From JAPOVO01 sp026708165 (GTDB taxonomy: Bacteria > Chloroflexota > UBA11872 > VXNJ01), in assembly GCA_965208775.1 (NCBI GenBank), contig OZ242360.1, positions 1,798,001 to 1,862,000 on the forward strand: 64,000 nt of DNA. The letters are read 5' to 3'. The first letter of the stretch is position 1; every line of letters begins with the position of its first letter. The translations under genes and the position numbers were made by a program. Under the pieces are notes generated by a model. That model was not told the DNA's origin, did no database searches, and was given only the letters and a program-made list of their open reading frames with translations. This document shows positions 7,617 through 16,392 of the stretch, in pieces.

Positions 7617-9047
7617 TCAATTCCGCTTTTGGCTGACGCCGGCGCCGCTAAGGCAGTCGATCGGCGGTCGGGCCGTGTGCCAGTCGGTGGCCTGCTGAAA
7701 CGCGTGGCCCGCCCGCAGCACCAGCCGCTCGTTCCACAACGCGCCGGTGAGCATCAAGCCCAGCGGCAGGCCCTCCGCGCCGAATCCGCAGGGTATCGAG
7801 AGTGACGGCTGCCAGGTCTGATTGAATACTCCGGTGAATTTCAGATTGGGCCGGTACGCGAGCGTTTGGACTCCTTCAATGCGTCCGGCGACGCCCGGCG
7901 TGGAGGGAGTGGCGATCAGGTCGATTTCCTCCATCAGCGACGCGGCCAGCGCCGCTATCTCTTGCCTTCGATTCAGCAAGCCATGGTACTCACCGGCGGA
8001 ATACTGGTTCCCAAGCTCGAGTCTCGAAACGGTATCCTCGCCGATCCTCGCGCGAACTTCGGGGTCGGCCAGCCGATGTCGATGCACCCAGGCGGCCTCG
8101 ACGCCTGCGATGTTGATCTCGAACGCCTCCTCGGCCCAGGGAATCTCGATATCGACCAGTACCGCGCCCAGATCGCTCAGCACGCCAAGCGCCCGCGTCA
8201 CACTCTCGTGGGCCTCCGGCTGAAGGCCTTCGAAGAAATGGTTGGAGGGAACGCCGATCCGGCGGCCGCTTATCCCGATGTCGATTCCCGCCGAGAACCG
8301 CTCGCTTGGGCGGTTTACGCTGTAGGGATCGCCGGGGTCGTACCCGGCGATCGCATCGAGCATCAGCGCGCAGTCGAGCGCCGACCGGGTCATCGGCCCG
8401 ACGTGGTCCAGAGTCATGGAAAGCGGGAAAACGCCTCGGCGGGACACCCGCCCGAACGTGGGCTTGAGTCCTGTAATCCCGCAGTGGGCGGATGGGAGCC
8501 GTATCGATCCGCCGGTGTCGGACCCGATGGCGGCGGGAGCCATTCCGGCGGCCACCGCGACCGCGGATCCGCTGCTCGATCCGCCCGGTATTCGGTCCAT
8601 TCCCCAGGGGTTCGGCGGTGTCCCGTAATGCGGATTCACTCCGGTTCCACCGTAGGCGAACTCGTGCAGATGGGTCTTACCGATGATCACCGCACCGGCG
8701 GCCCGCAAGCGCACCGCCAGCTCGCAGTCGCTCTCGGCGGGCCGGTCGTCCAGCGCCTTCGCACCGGCGGCGGTCACCGTGCCTTCCACGTCACAGAGGT
8801 CCTTGAGCGCGACCGGCACTCCATGAAGCGCGCCCCGATAACGGCCGTCGGCGATCTCGGATTCGGCGGTCCGCGCCGCCTCCGAAGCGCTTTCCTTGAA
8901 TACTTCGGTGAACGCGTTGTCGAATTCTCCCAGGGCGTCGATGCGGTCCAGCGCCGCTCTTGTAACCTCGACCGGGGATATTTCCCCCGAAGCCATGAGC
9001 CGCGAAAGCCCGCTGATCGGTAGATAGTTGAGTTCGGTTGACTTCAA
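7617..9047 (-). CDS. Amidase signature family enzyme
   Basis: This 476-residue hydrolase of the amidase signature family hydrolyses a carboxamide. The Ser-cisSer-Lys machinery is visible: Lys in VALKDLCDV, the Gly/Ser-rich PGGSSSGSAVAVAAG, and the nucleophile region IGSDTGGSIRLPSAHCG. It resembles GatA-like amidases, but no GatB or GatC gene is nearby, so a catabolic amidase is more likely than the tRNA amidotransferase. I set the start at the TTG at 9045-9047, where the usual family N-terminus begins. The longer frame would overlap the divergent pseudouridine synthase gene. Start confidence is modest. Confidence 0.85.
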   Translation of the reverse strand: MKSTELNYLPISGLSRLMASGEISPVEVTRAALDRIDALGEFDNAFTEVFKESASEAARTAESEIADGRYRGALHGVPVALKDLCDVEGTVTAAGAKALDDRPAESDCELAVRLRAAGAVIIGKTHLHEFAYGGTGVNPHYGTPPNPWGMDRIPGGSSSGSAVAVAAGMAPAAIGSDTGGSIRLPSAHCGITGLKPTFGRVSRRGVFPLSMTLDHVGPMTRSALDCALMLDAIAGYDPGDPYSVNRPSERFSAGIDIGISGRRIGVPSNHFFEGLQPEAHESVTRALGVLSDLGAVLVDIEIPWAEEAFEINIAGVEAAWVHRHRLADPEVRARIGEDTVSRLELGNQYSAGEYHGLLNRRQEIAALAASLMEEIDLIATPSTPGVAGRIEGVQTLAYRPNLKFTGVFNQTWQPSLSIPCGFGAEGLPLGLMLTGALWNERLVLRAGHAFQQATDWHTARPPIDCLSGAGVSQKRN

Positions 9048-9200
9048 GATCGCGCCGCCGGTACGTTGCCTGGAAGACCCAGGAGTTAGCTCATCGCATG
9101 TCCAGTCTAACCCCTGCCGAGGTCCATCAAGGGCGGGCGAGAGCGGAGAGATTTTGTGCTGGCCGGAGCGCCGTCCTATAGGTTCTAGGTGATTCTGCAG

Positions 9201-9974
9201 ATGCCGCCTGACGAAGCCGAGTCGTCCCCAATCCGGTTGCACGTTTTCCTTGCGCGGGCGGGCAAAGGCTCCCGGCGGGCGATGGAAGCGGCAGTTGCTG
9301 CGGGCCGGGTCTCCGTCAACGGCAAGCCGGTAACGATCCAGGGAGTCAGGATCGATCCCGCGGTCGACAGCGTGACTCTGGATGGCCGCCCCGTCGAGGC
9401 GCATCCATTAACGCTGGAATACATCGCGCTGAACAAGCCGCGCGGAGTCCTGACGACCGCCCGCGACGAACGGGGCCGCAAGACCGTGCTCGACCTGCTG
9501 CCCGCCGAGCTGCGCAAGTCGCGGGTCTATCCGGTCGGCCGTCTCGACCGCGATTCCGAGGGTCTCCTTCTCCTGACCAACGACGGCGAACTCACGCACC
9601 GGTTGCTCCATCCCAGCTTCGAGCATGAGCGCGAGTACGTTTTGGAGGTCACCGGCCGTCCCAGCGAGACGGCCGTCGCCAGGCTCAGATCGGGAATCGA
9701 GCTTCATGATGGACCGACCAATCCCGCGCGGATCGACGTCATCGGCGCCGGGGCGCAAGGCGCGAGGGTCCGGGCCATCCTGAGGGAGGGGCGCAACCGG
9801 CAGCTACGGCGAATGTTCGCCGCCGTAGGTCACTCGGTGCTCAGGCTGAAGCGGGTCCGCATCGGTCCCGTTCAGCTCGGCTCGCTCAAGCCGGGAAAAT
9901 CCAGAAGGCTCACCGCGGCAGAGATCGCCGCCCTTGCCGATCCGGATCGCTCTACGGACGGCAGCCGGGGGTAA
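9201..9974 (+). CDS. Pseudouridine synthase, RsuA/RluB family
   Basis: This enzyme isomerises a specific uridine in rRNA to pseudouridine. It has an N-terminal S4 RNA-binding domain (RLHVFLARAGKGSRRAMEA, about residues 10-70) followed by the catalytic domain with GRLDRDSEGLLLLTNDG, whose first Asp is catalytic. A second RluB block is REGRNRQLRRMF. I prefer the ATG at 9201 (AGGTGA eight bases upstream) over an in-frame GTG at 9189. The family is clear; the RsuA versus RluB target assignment is not. Confidence 0.9.
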   Translation: MPPDEAESSPIRLHVFLARAGKGSRRAMEAAVAAGRVSVNGKPVTIQGVRIDPAVDSVTLDGRPVEAHPLTLEYIALNKPRGVLTTARDERGRKTVLDLLPAELRKSRVYPVGRLDRDSEGLLLLTNDGELTHRLLHPSFEHEREYVLEVTGRPSETAVARLRSGIELHDGPTNPARIDVIGAGAQGARVRAILREGRNRQLRRMFAAVGHSVLRLKRVRIGPVQLGSLKPGKSRRLTAAEIAALADPDRSTDGSRG

Positions 9975-9983
9975 TCAGCCGCC

Positions 9984-12008
9984 TTAGAGCTGGCTCCGAA
10001 GGTCGTCGGCGCGGGTGACGGGGAGATTGCACACGAAGTTCCGGCACACGTAAGCCGTGGCTTTCCCGTCGATACGCGGCCGCCGGCTCAGCAGCGGCAC
10101 CGGAGAAATATCGGTCTCCTCGCCGGCCGCCGCGACGACGCCGGGGCGAAAACCCTCGAACACGACGTCAAGCAGCTCGCGCGTATCTCCGGATTTCGGA
10201 TCGCCGACGATCGCGACCTCCAGGGGGTCTCCTAGGTAGTAGTCCATGGCATTGAGCCATTGCCCGAACGCCGTGGGATGCTTGTCGGCGATGCCGGAGA
10301 CTTGCTTCATGCCGCCCGCCGCAGCCTCGGCGTAGCGGCCTTCACCAGTCAGTCCGGTTAGCCGGAACAGCGCGGTGGCGGCCATCGCGCCGCCGGACGG
10401 TGTTGCATTGTCCTGAACGTTCTTGGGACGCGTGATCAGGCGCTCGTGATCGTCGCTGGTGTCGAAGAAACCGCCCTGCGGATCGGCGAACCGTTCGATC
10501 ATCACGTCCGCTATCTCCCTGGCCGCGGCGAACCACTCTGGCTCGAACGTTGCCTGGTACAGCGCCAGCAGCCCTTCGAGAAGATACGAGTAGTCTTCCA
10601 GGTAGCCGTTGAGCGACGCCCGTCCGTCCTTCCACGTGCGCAGCAGCCGGCCTTCGGGCGTGCGAAGCTCGGAGAGAATGAACCGCGCATTTCGACGCGC
10701 CGCCGTCAGATAGGCGGGGTTGTCCAAGGCCCGCGCGGCGTCGGCGAATGCCGCCAGCATCAGCCCGTTCCACGATGTCAGCACCTTGTCGTCGAGACCG
10801 GGTCTGATCCGCTGAGCGCGGCGCTCCAGCAAAGCCCTCTTCGAGACCGCGAGCCGCTCGTCCAGCTCTGACGTTTCCATGTCAAGCAAATGCGCGACCA
10901 CGTCGGGATCGAGCGGCCGGTTGAGTATGCTTCGCCCCTCGAAGTTCCCGTTCTCGGAAACGTCGTAAGCCACTATCAGAGTCTCGGCGTCGGCGCCCAG
11001 CACCTCCCTGACCTCGGACCGATCCCATACGTAGTACTTCCCCTCCTCGCCCTCCGAGTCGGCGTCCAGCGTGCTGTAAAAGCCGCCGTCGGGATTGGTC
11101 ATCTCGTCGATGACGTAGTCGAGCGTCTCTTCGACCACCTGGCGAAAGAGCGGCTCGCCGGTTACCTGCCAAGCCTTCAGGTAAGCTCGCACAAGCTGGC
11201 TGTTGTCGTAGAGCATCTTCTCGAAGTGCGGCACAAGCCAGATCGCGTCGACCGCGTAGCGATGGAACCCTCCGCCGAGGTGGTCGTAGATGCCCCCCCG
11301 CGCCATCTTTTCGAGCGTGCTGGTAGCCATCGACAGAGCGCTGTCGTCACCCGTGCGAACGTAACGGCGCAGCAGGAACTCGATGGCCATCGGCTGGGGA
11401 AACTTGGGCGCGCCGCCCCATCCGCCGTTCAGATCGTCGTAGCCGGATGCGAGCGATGCCTGCGCGCTCGCGAGGAGCGTCGGAGAAACATCCCCTGCGC
11501 GCTCTATGTTGTCAGACTGCAACGCCGCCAGCAGCCGCTCGCTCGTCTGCTCTATGTGCCCCCGGCGGTCGCGGAAGGCGTCGGCCACCATCGTCAGCAC
11601 TTCTCGAAACGATGGCATCCGGTAGCGAGGCTCGGGCGGGAAGTACGTCCCACCGAAGAACGGCACGCGCTTGGGAGTCAGAAACACGCTCATCGGCCAG
11701 CCGCCGTGGCCGGTCATCGTCATCACCGATTCCATGTAGATCGAATCGAGATCGGGCCGCTCCTCCCGGTCGACCTTGATGTTGATGAAGTCGCGGTTCA
11801 TCAATTCTGCGGTTTTCGGGTCCTCGAATGACTCCCGCTCCATGACGTGGCACCAGTGACACGCCGAATAGCCGATGCTTAGGAATATCGGCTTATCCTC
11901 CGCCTCCGCCCGTTCCAGGGCTTCGTCGCCCCAGGGGAACCAGTCGACGGGATTCTCGGCGTGTTGAATCAGATAGGGGCTGGTTTCGCTCTCAAGCCGG
12001 TTCGTCAA
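9984..12008 (-). CDS. DUF255 thioredoxin-domain protein (YyaL/SSP411-like)
   Basis: This 674-residue protein has an N-terminal thioredoxin-like DUF255 domain (residues 1-160) with CHWCHVM in place of the usual CxxC, followed by an alpha/alpha toroid of the N-acylglucosamine 2-epimerase/glycosidase type (for example PHFEKMLYDN and LTSWNGLMLAAFADAAR). The bacterial family (YyaL, spermatogenesis-associated protein 20 homologues) is conserved, but its reaction is not established. The length is normal. It is convergent with the pseudouridine synthase, nine bases apart. Confidence 0.92.
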   Translation of the reverse strand: MTNRLESETSPYLIQHAENPVDWFPWGDEALERAEAEDKPIFLSIGYSACHWCHVMERESFEDPKTAELMNRDFINIKVDREERPDLDSIYMESVMTMTGHGGWPMSVFLTPKRVPFFGGTYFPPEPRYRMPSFREVLTMVADAFRDRRGHIEQTSERLLAALQSDNIERAGDVSPTLLASAQASLASGYDDLNGGWGGAPKFPQPMAIEFLLRRYVRTGDDSALSMATSTLEKMARGGIYDHLGGGFHRYAVDAIWLVPHFEKMLYDNSQLVRAYLKAWQVTGEPLFRQVVEETLDYVIDEMTNPDGGFYSTLDADSEGEEGKYYVWDRSEVREVLGADAETLIVAYDVSENGNFEGRSILNRPLDPDVVAHLLDMETSELDERLAVSKRALLERRAQRIRPGLDDKVLTSWNGLMLAAFADAARALDNPAYLTAARRNARFILSELRTPEGRLLRTWKDGRASLNGYLEDYSYLLEGLLALYQATFEPEWFAAAREIADVMIERFADPQGGFFDTSDDHERLITRPKNVQDNATPSGGAMAATALFRLTGLTGEGRYAEAAAGGMKQVSGIADKHPTAFGQWLNAMDYYLGDPLEVAIVGDPKSGDTRELLDVVFEGFRPGVVAAAGEETDISPVPLLSRRPRIDGKATAYVCRNFVCNLPVTRADDLRSQL

Positions 12009-12189
12009 GTTGTTGCTATCTCCTCGGCGATGCTCGTTACGCCCTCGAACAAGGATACGACCATCGCCCTGGCCGTAAACTAACCTTCGGTCTAATCGTA
12101 ATGCCCGCTCGCTGTCGCGGTCGTGCGGCTCTAGGTAAGCTGATTGAACGGCTTTCTCCGAATCGACCTACCATCTTACGGATGTCCAA

Positions 12190-12675
12190 GTGAATTCAGA
12201 CCGAATTCAAATCGCGCTACCGAAGTCCGACGAGTTCCACGCCGACCCGGACCTCTGCCGCGCGTTGGACGACAACATGCACGGGAGCTTTCTGCGCCGC
12301 GCCGCGGATGCCGGCAATCTCTATATCGCCCGCCTCGACGGCGCGTATGCCGGGGGCATGGTCCTGGGCGGTGCGAACGCCGGTGAATCGTTGTTCAACG
12401 GCAGCTTCTTCGACCGGGGATTCGTCTGGCTGATCTGGGTCGAGGAACCGTTCAGGCGAATGGGCGTGGCCAGCGCGCTCATGCTTCAGGCGGAAAAGGA
12501 CTGCCCCTCGGACGACCTCTTTACCTCGACCAACCTGTCGAACATCCCCGCGCAGCGTCTCTTCGAAAAGCTGGGCTACACGCGAACGGGAATGGTCGAA
12601 AACCTCGACGAAGGCGATCCCGAGGTCTTCTACTTCAAACGCTTGCAGCGGTCCTCAGCCACGCGCCGAAAGTAA
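12190..12675 (+). CDS. GNAT family N-acetyltransferase
   Basis: This 161-residue protein carries the GNAT acetyl-CoA-binding motif WVEEPFRRMGVASALM (R-x-x-G-x-G/A type) near residue 83. It also has the later N-x-x-A-x-x-L-F-E-K-L-G-Y motif that completes the fold. The start is a GTG without a good ribosome binding site. The last ~35 codons recur as fragments at 14481-14585 and 15341-15416, so this is the intact parent copy or one of several recombined copies. Substrate is unknown. Confidence 0.85.
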   Translation: MNSDRIQIALPKSDEFHADPDLCRALDDNMHGSFLRRAADAGNLYIARLDGAYAGGMVLGGANAGESLFNGSFFDRGFVWLIWVEEPFRRMGVASALMLQAEKDCPSDDLFTSTNLSNIPAQRLFEKLGYTRTGMVENLDEGDPEVFYFKRLQRSSATRRK

Positions 12676-12692
12676 GACTCTCCCTAGCGCAA

Positions 12693-13469
12693 CTACGAGG
12701 CGATGCCAGCGATCCGCTGAATGTCAGCTGGGGCCTTCTCTCTGAAGTCGTTGAGAACGGGATATTGGATATCAGCGTTCTTGGTGAGATAAAGGCTCTC
12801 TTTGCTGCCCAGATCACTCATGTCTTCATGAACGACAAGGCTTATGAACGACAGGTTGACTTTCTGAAACTCCAGTAGGGAGATGGCTACGTTCTTAGCT
12901 TTGTCGTTGCCTCTTACTCCGAAAACATAAAGATCCCGGCTATTGTGCGTCAGATACCAGTCCACGCTGATAACGGGGTAGTCGGGGAGCGGTGCTTGGT
13001 CAGCTAAAGGGGAAAACCTAGTCAACTCGGTCGTAATGTAATCTCCTAGATCATCGTAGAAGGCGGTACGAACGACCTCCCGGCTCCAATAGCGCATGTT
13101 ACAAACCTTTTGAGCGCAGCCTACGAACTGCAAGATACTCTCGTAGAGCAGGTCGACCGGAGCGTCCACGTAAAGATTCCCTTGGTTGATCTCTACGCCA
13201 TTGTTGATTAGGAGGCTGTCGAAAATCCGCTGGCGCGTAGTGCTGTTTACGTCGAAAGTGTAAGAAAGCCGCATCAGTGTCAGACCGAAATCGCAGATGC
13301 GGACATAAGCTTCTCCTCTCGGACTGTCTTGCAGATAGACTTCCACCATGTCCCCATCCTCGTGGAGTATGGGAACAATCAACTGATAGACCCCGATGCG
13401 CCGCTCATAGAGGTCAAAACCTCTCGCCACAGATTGATTCAGTGCCCCCCGAACTCTTTCAAGGTTCAT
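12693..13469 (-). CDS. DUF1828-like protein
   Basis: This protein has about 258 residues from the ATG at 13469, chosen because it overlaps the stop of the preceding gene by 11 bases. The N-terminal half (PILHEDGDMVEVYL ... VRICDFGLTLMRLSY) follows the DUF1828 pattern, in which a hydrophobic strand pair reads out into a 'Dxg.tl..L' turn. Families of this kind are seen in mobile or defence-linked loci, but their activity is unknown. GC content is visibly lower than in the flanking genes, which suggests acquisition with 13459-14019. Confidence 0.55.
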   Translation of the reverse strand: MNLERVRGALNQSVARGFDLYERRIGVYQLIVPILHEDGDMVEVYLQDSPRGEAYVRICDFGLTLMRLSYTFDVNSTTRQRIFDSLLINNGVEINQGNLYVDAPVDLLYESILQFVGCAQKVCNMRYWSREVVRTAFYDDLGDYITTELTRFSPLADQAPLPDYPVISVDWYLTHNSRDLYVFGVRGNDKAKNVAISLLEFQKVNLSFISLVVHEDMSDLGSKESLYLTKNADIQYPVLNDFREKAPADIQRIAGIAS

Positions 13470-14019
13470 CGAAGAGCCTAAGTTGACGAGACGCAGGAAA
13501 GTACTGGTCACGGTTTGTCACACCGATTTCATCAAGGAATTCGTCGAGGGCCTGGTCGAATGTCGCGTAACGGTCGGTCATTTCGCGGCGCTTTTCCGGT
13601 GGCTCTGTACTTCCTGATTTCAATTCGTCAAGCGATATGCGGTGAATGTGGGGGACAGCGTAGTGTCCGTCTGGGTCCCTGCTAGTTTCTCCATGGGGTC
13701 CGTTGAATCGAATCAGCGTAATTGTTCCCAACGTTCTATCGCCACTCAAATATCGGAGTCCAATTGAAAAGTTCTCAATGAACTCTTTGTTCTGGCGAAC
13801 GAATACTGTGAACCTCTCGTCTACGGCTTGCAAACTCAGAGTGCAGCGTCTGTAACGGGATTCTTCCTTATAGCCTCTGGCCGGTGTCTTGGATTGAATC
13901 GCCTTCGGAAGTTGGATGAGGTCTTGAATGGCCCGGTCGGTGATGGTGGTTGCCTCAATAGTGGGAGGAGTAAAGCGGTCATTGCCGTTCGAGTTTTCCA
14001 TTTCTTCTCGGGTCAGCAT
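13459..14019 (-). CDS. Hypothetical protein, partner of DUF1828-like gene
   Basis: I do not recognise this 186-residue soluble protein. It contains a charged N-terminus, a central strand-rich stretch (RRCTLSLQAVDERFTVFVRQN) and a DGHYAVPHIHRISLDEL segment, with a helical acidic tail. It overlaps the next gene by 11 bases, so the two form a coupled module. Base composition is lower in GC than the surroundings. Possible roles include a toxin-antitoxin or defence pair; this is only contextual inference. Confidence 0.5.
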   Translation of the reverse strand: MLTREEMENSNGNDRFTPPTIEATTITDRAIQDLIQLPKAIQSKTPARGYKEESRYRRCTLSLQAVDERFTVFVRQNKEFIENFSIGLRYLSGDRTLGTITLIRFNGPHGETSRDPDGHYAVPHIHRISLDELKSGSTEPPEKRREMTDRYATFDQALDEFLDEIGVTNRDQYFPASRQLRLFDEP

Positions 14020-14178
14020 ATCTGCGCTTCGAGGAGCGTGGAGCAGGAGTCTGTTTTCGATTCCAGAGCGTCCGTCAGCATGCCCTCCATCTCCTTCTGT
14101 GCCGCCAGAATATCAGCCCATATATCTCCTGTGGCCTCCTTTGCAGGGAGAAGGACTATCGGCTAGGGTCCTGCCGCG
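14020..14178. other. Short gap with an open frame lacking a start
   Basis: Between the hypothetical gene and the Fic remnant, the minus strand is open from about 14160 to a TGA at 14013, with no good start codon except a late ATG at 14090. The frame overlaps the start of the 13459-14019 gene. It may be the tail of a lost small gene. I do not call it coding. Confidence 0.3.
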
Positions 14179-14367
14179 CTAACTCGGCAGGAGGTCGGAG
14201 ATCGCGTCCAGCCTGCCGAGAGCTAGGGTTGCGGCTTCGAGCGCCTGCTGCAAGCCGCCATCGAGAGCCAGAGGGGGAACCGGGGGGAGTGGGGCAGGAA
14301 CGAATGCACGAACCTGCTCACCGCCAGATTCTGTAACCTGGTAGCTGCCAATCTCTCCGCGCTGCAT
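14179..14367 (-). pseudogene. N-terminal remnant of a Fic-family protein
   Basis: The 62-residue product (FVPAPLPPVPPLALDGGLQQ, then EAATLALGRLDAISDLLPS-stop) matches the conserved N-terminal helix region of Fic/DOC adenylyltransferase proteins. It stops where the family continues into 'LF...YVRKEA.LSSQIEGT'. The catalytic HxFxDGNGR motif is absent from the region. A short AGGA lies 9-10 bases before the ATG, and a palindromic operator remains upstream. I interpret it as a truncated Fic gene. Confidence 0.65.
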
Positions 14368-14391
14368 CCGTGGCGTTCCTGTTAAAGATTG

Positions 14392-14442
14392 TTTAATAGC
14401 GAAAATCGCTATTAAAGATTAGCAGGGGAACCTTTAATAGCG
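14392..14442. promoter_or_regulatory. Palindromic operator of the broken Fic gene
   Basis: A perfect inverted repeat has arms TTTAATAGCGA (14392-14402) and TCGCTATTAAA (14406-14416) separated by AAA. A third copy of the half site (CTTTAATAGCG) lies at 14432-14442. It sits just upstream of the Fic remnant in a locally AT-rich stretch. Fic proteins with C-terminal winged-helix domains often autoregulate, so an autoregulatory operator is a reasonable inference. Confidence 0.55.
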
Positions 14443-14480
14443 GGGTGGCAACTGGTCGTCGGGTCGGCGTGGAAGCGTCA

Positions 14481-14585
14481 TTCCCGCGCAGCGCCTCTTC
14501 GAAAAGCTGGACTACACGCGAACGGGTATGGTCGAGAACCTCGACGAAGGCGATCCCGAAATCTCCTACTTCAAACGCCTGCGGC
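14481..14585 (+). pseudogene. GNAT 3'-end fragment, copy B
   Basis: This stretch repeats the end of the GNAT gene at 12190-12675 nearly base for base: it encodes AQRLFEKLDYTRTGMVENLD, then EGDPEISYFKRL. No GNAT N-terminal sequence precedes it. Its right end abuts and slightly overlaps the end of vapC. It is a fragment left by duplication and insertion. Confidence 0.75.
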
Positions 14586-14951
14586 GGCCAGCGTCCGATC
14601 GAAGGTCATAATCTCGCTCACACCGCGCCGCCGGCAGCTTGCCAGGTGGCAGAGGTCTCTCGCGCCCAGCGCGGCATGCTGCTCGTGTAGTTGCCGGGCC
14701 AGGGTGACGTCCGCCTCTTCCAGCGGCCACACATTGACGCCCGACCTGGCCACCAACGACATGGCTGCGTCGAGCGTATGGAGCCTGCCGACCGGCAGGT
14801 AGGCGTGGACCAGTTCCTGCAAGACCTCCGCCGAAGTGTAAAGGGGAGTGCGGTCCCGGCTTGACTCGACGAAGAACTTCTGGGCCGGTTCCCGCAGCGG
14901 ATGGGGGCGTCCCACCGCGTACATGAAGACGTTGGTATCGACGAATATCAC
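14571..14951 (-). CDS. vapC: PIN-domain toxin, VapC-like
   Basis: This 126-residue PIN-domain ribonuclease is likely the toxin of a type II toxin-antitoxin pair, cleaving RNA. The acidic metal-binding residues are visible: VDTNVFMYA (Asp near residue 5), SAEVLQELVH (Glu), and LGARDLCHLA (Asp near residue 98). The ATG overlaps the stop of the upstream ribbon-helix-helix gene by four bases. Its 3' end runs into the GNAT fragment. Confidence 0.85.
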   Translation of the reverse strand: MIFVDTNVFMYAVGRPHPLREPAQKFFVESSRDRTPLYTSAEVLQELVHAYLPVGRLHTLDAAMSLVARSGVNVWPLEEADVTLARQLHEQHAALGARDLCHLASCRRRGVSEIMTFDRTLAAAGV

Positions 14952-15223
14952 GAACCGGCCAAGTTACGCCCACGCGACTCGGCGATTACGTGCAGATGCT
15001 CTTCCCAGTCAGGCTCGCGCTCAGGCCCTTCCAGCGCGTCGCAGGCGCGGAAAAACTCCTCCACGTGGGCCGGCGATTCGAATGGATTGGAGCGCTGCCG
15101 GTCCTCGAGCCGCTCATGTGCGGCGGCCCTCAGCCACGCACTGAACGTCAGCCCCTCCTTACGCGCCTGATGGATGAACCGGTCGCGGTCTTCATCGGGG
15201 ATTATCAATTGGACTCTGGCCAT
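14948..15223 (-). CDS. vapB: Antitoxin, ribbon-helix-helix type, VapB-like
   Basis: This 91-residue protein begins MARVQLIIPDEDRDRFIHQA and continues into KEGLTFSAWLRAAAHERL, the strand-helix-helix pattern of ribbon-helix-helix antitoxins. The acidic C-terminal part would wrap the toxin. It precedes and overlaps vapC by four bases. An inverted repeat lies 25 bases upstream, as expected for autoregulation. Confidence 0.8.
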   Translation of the reverse strand: MARVQLIIPDEDRDRFIHQARKEGLTFSAWLRAAAHERLEDRQRSNPFESPAHVEEFFRACDALEGPEREPDWEEHLHVIAESRGRNLAGS

Positions 15224-15247
15224 CGCTTTACCCGTCTTCCCGAATGA

Positions 15248-15270
15248 TATGTGTATGCATCTTACACATA
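15248..15270. promoter_or_regulatory. Probable vapBC operator
   Basis: Inverted repeat TATGTGTA / TACACATA with a seven-base spacer lies 25-47 bases upstream of the vapB start, in an AT-rich window that can also supply the -10 region. The placement fits cooperative autorepression by the VapBC complex. No experimental or database support was available. Confidence 0.55.
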
Positions 15271-15340
15271 CTTACGTAATCCACGAATACTATGTACCGC
15301 CATATCATCGGAGCGCCTAGTGTCGCGGGGTTTGTAGGCG

Positions 15341-15416
15341 GGCTACATGCGAACGGGATGGTCGAGAACCTCGACGAAGGCGATCCCGAAATCTTCTACT
15401 TCAAACGCCTGCGGTA
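15341..15416 (+). pseudogene. GNAT 3'-end fragment, copy C
   Basis: This is a second repeat of the GNAT gene end. Its frame encodes MVENLDEGDPEIFYFKRLR followed by a stop, with one base missing near CGAACGGGATGG relative to the parent. It lies on the far side of vapBC from copy B. The two fragments bracket the toxin-antitoxin pair, which points to insertion by recombination between repeats. Confidence 0.7.
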
Positions 15417-15438
15417 GGCGCTTGTCGGAATTCCTCGG

Positions 15439-16299
15439 CTAGAAACCCCGGCGGAAGCCTCCGCCGCGTGTCTGGTAGCTGCCCCTGAGCAGCTCCGCGG
15501 AAAACTCGTCCGCGACGACGTTCTCCGCGGCGTATTCGTAAAGCGCGGCCTTGAAGATGCCCTCAAGGCTCGAAACCAGCGCCGCCGCCAGACCCACCGT
15601 GAGCACGCCGACCGCTATGCCCGCCATTGGCGATATCTGGGCTATGACCAGGGCGGGGAGTATCCCGACGACCGCAGCCCCGATGAAGAGCAGTCCGAAA
15701 CCGAAATTCGAGACGACCTGTTCACCCCAGGTGCGCTTTAGCAGCGAGCTCGACCGCCTGATGGCCTCTATCGGCCCAACGCCTTCGACGACTATCGTCG
15801 GTACGACGAAGAAGGTCAGGTAGGCCCAGACTCCACCGACAATCGAAATGATTATCTGCCCGAACATGTTGTCGCCCGCTTGCTCGCGCAAGAGCCTGAG
15901 AATCAAGCCGACCGTACCCGAAATAATCGACCACCCCAGGATCTGGGGCAGGCGGCTGTTGGCTACCGCGAGGCCGTCGCGCACCGTCGGATCGCCGCCG
16001 CGAATCCTGATCATGGCGGCGCCCACCAATGCGGTGTTGAAGTAGATCACGACGAACGAAAGCGCGAAGTAGCTGACAAACGCGAGCAGTATGTCTCCGC
16101 CTGCCAGACCGGCGCCCGCGGCTTCCGTGTCTATCCGGCCAAATGCGCCGGATGCGCTCCCAATACCCATCACCAGCACGGCCAGCACCGCCAGCGCCAC
16201 AAACGAAAAGATCGGAAACAGGATCAATTCGCGGTCTTTCTGGAGAATCTGCCAGCAGATCTTGGTGATGTTCCAGGTGCGTCCGAAAGTTGCAAACAT
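15439..16299 (-). CDS. DUF6159 family membrane protein
   Basis: This 286-residue integral membrane protein has about six transmembrane segments and begins MFATFGRTWNITKICWQILQ, as DUF6159 proteins do. The GPIEAIRRSSSLLKRTWGEQ loop and the C-terminal EGIFKAALYEYA are characteristic. The function of the family is unknown. The gene is 93 bases downstream of the quinone oxidoreductase on the same strand and may be cotranscribed. Confidence 0.85.
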   Translation of the reverse strand: MFATFGRTWNITKICWQILQKDRELILFPIFSFVALAVLAVLVMGIGSASGAFGRIDTEAAGAGLAGGDILLAFVSYFALSFVVIYFNTALVGAAMIRIRGGDPTVRDGLAVANSRLPQILGWSIISGTVGLILRLLREQAGDNMFGQIIISIVGGVWAYLTFFVVPTIVVEGVGPIEAIRRSSSLLKRTWGEQVVSNFGFGLLFIGAAVVGILPALVIAQISPMAGIAVGVLTVGLAAALVSSLEGIFKAALYEYAAENVVADEFSAELLRGSYQTRGGGFRRGF

Positions 16300-16392
16300 A
16301 CCGAGGGTCCTATTCCTGATCGCGAATGGCCTGTCGATCTGTTCGATTCTACGCCATTCTCCGGCGCAACCGCCTAATTGTCCCGGCGCTCT

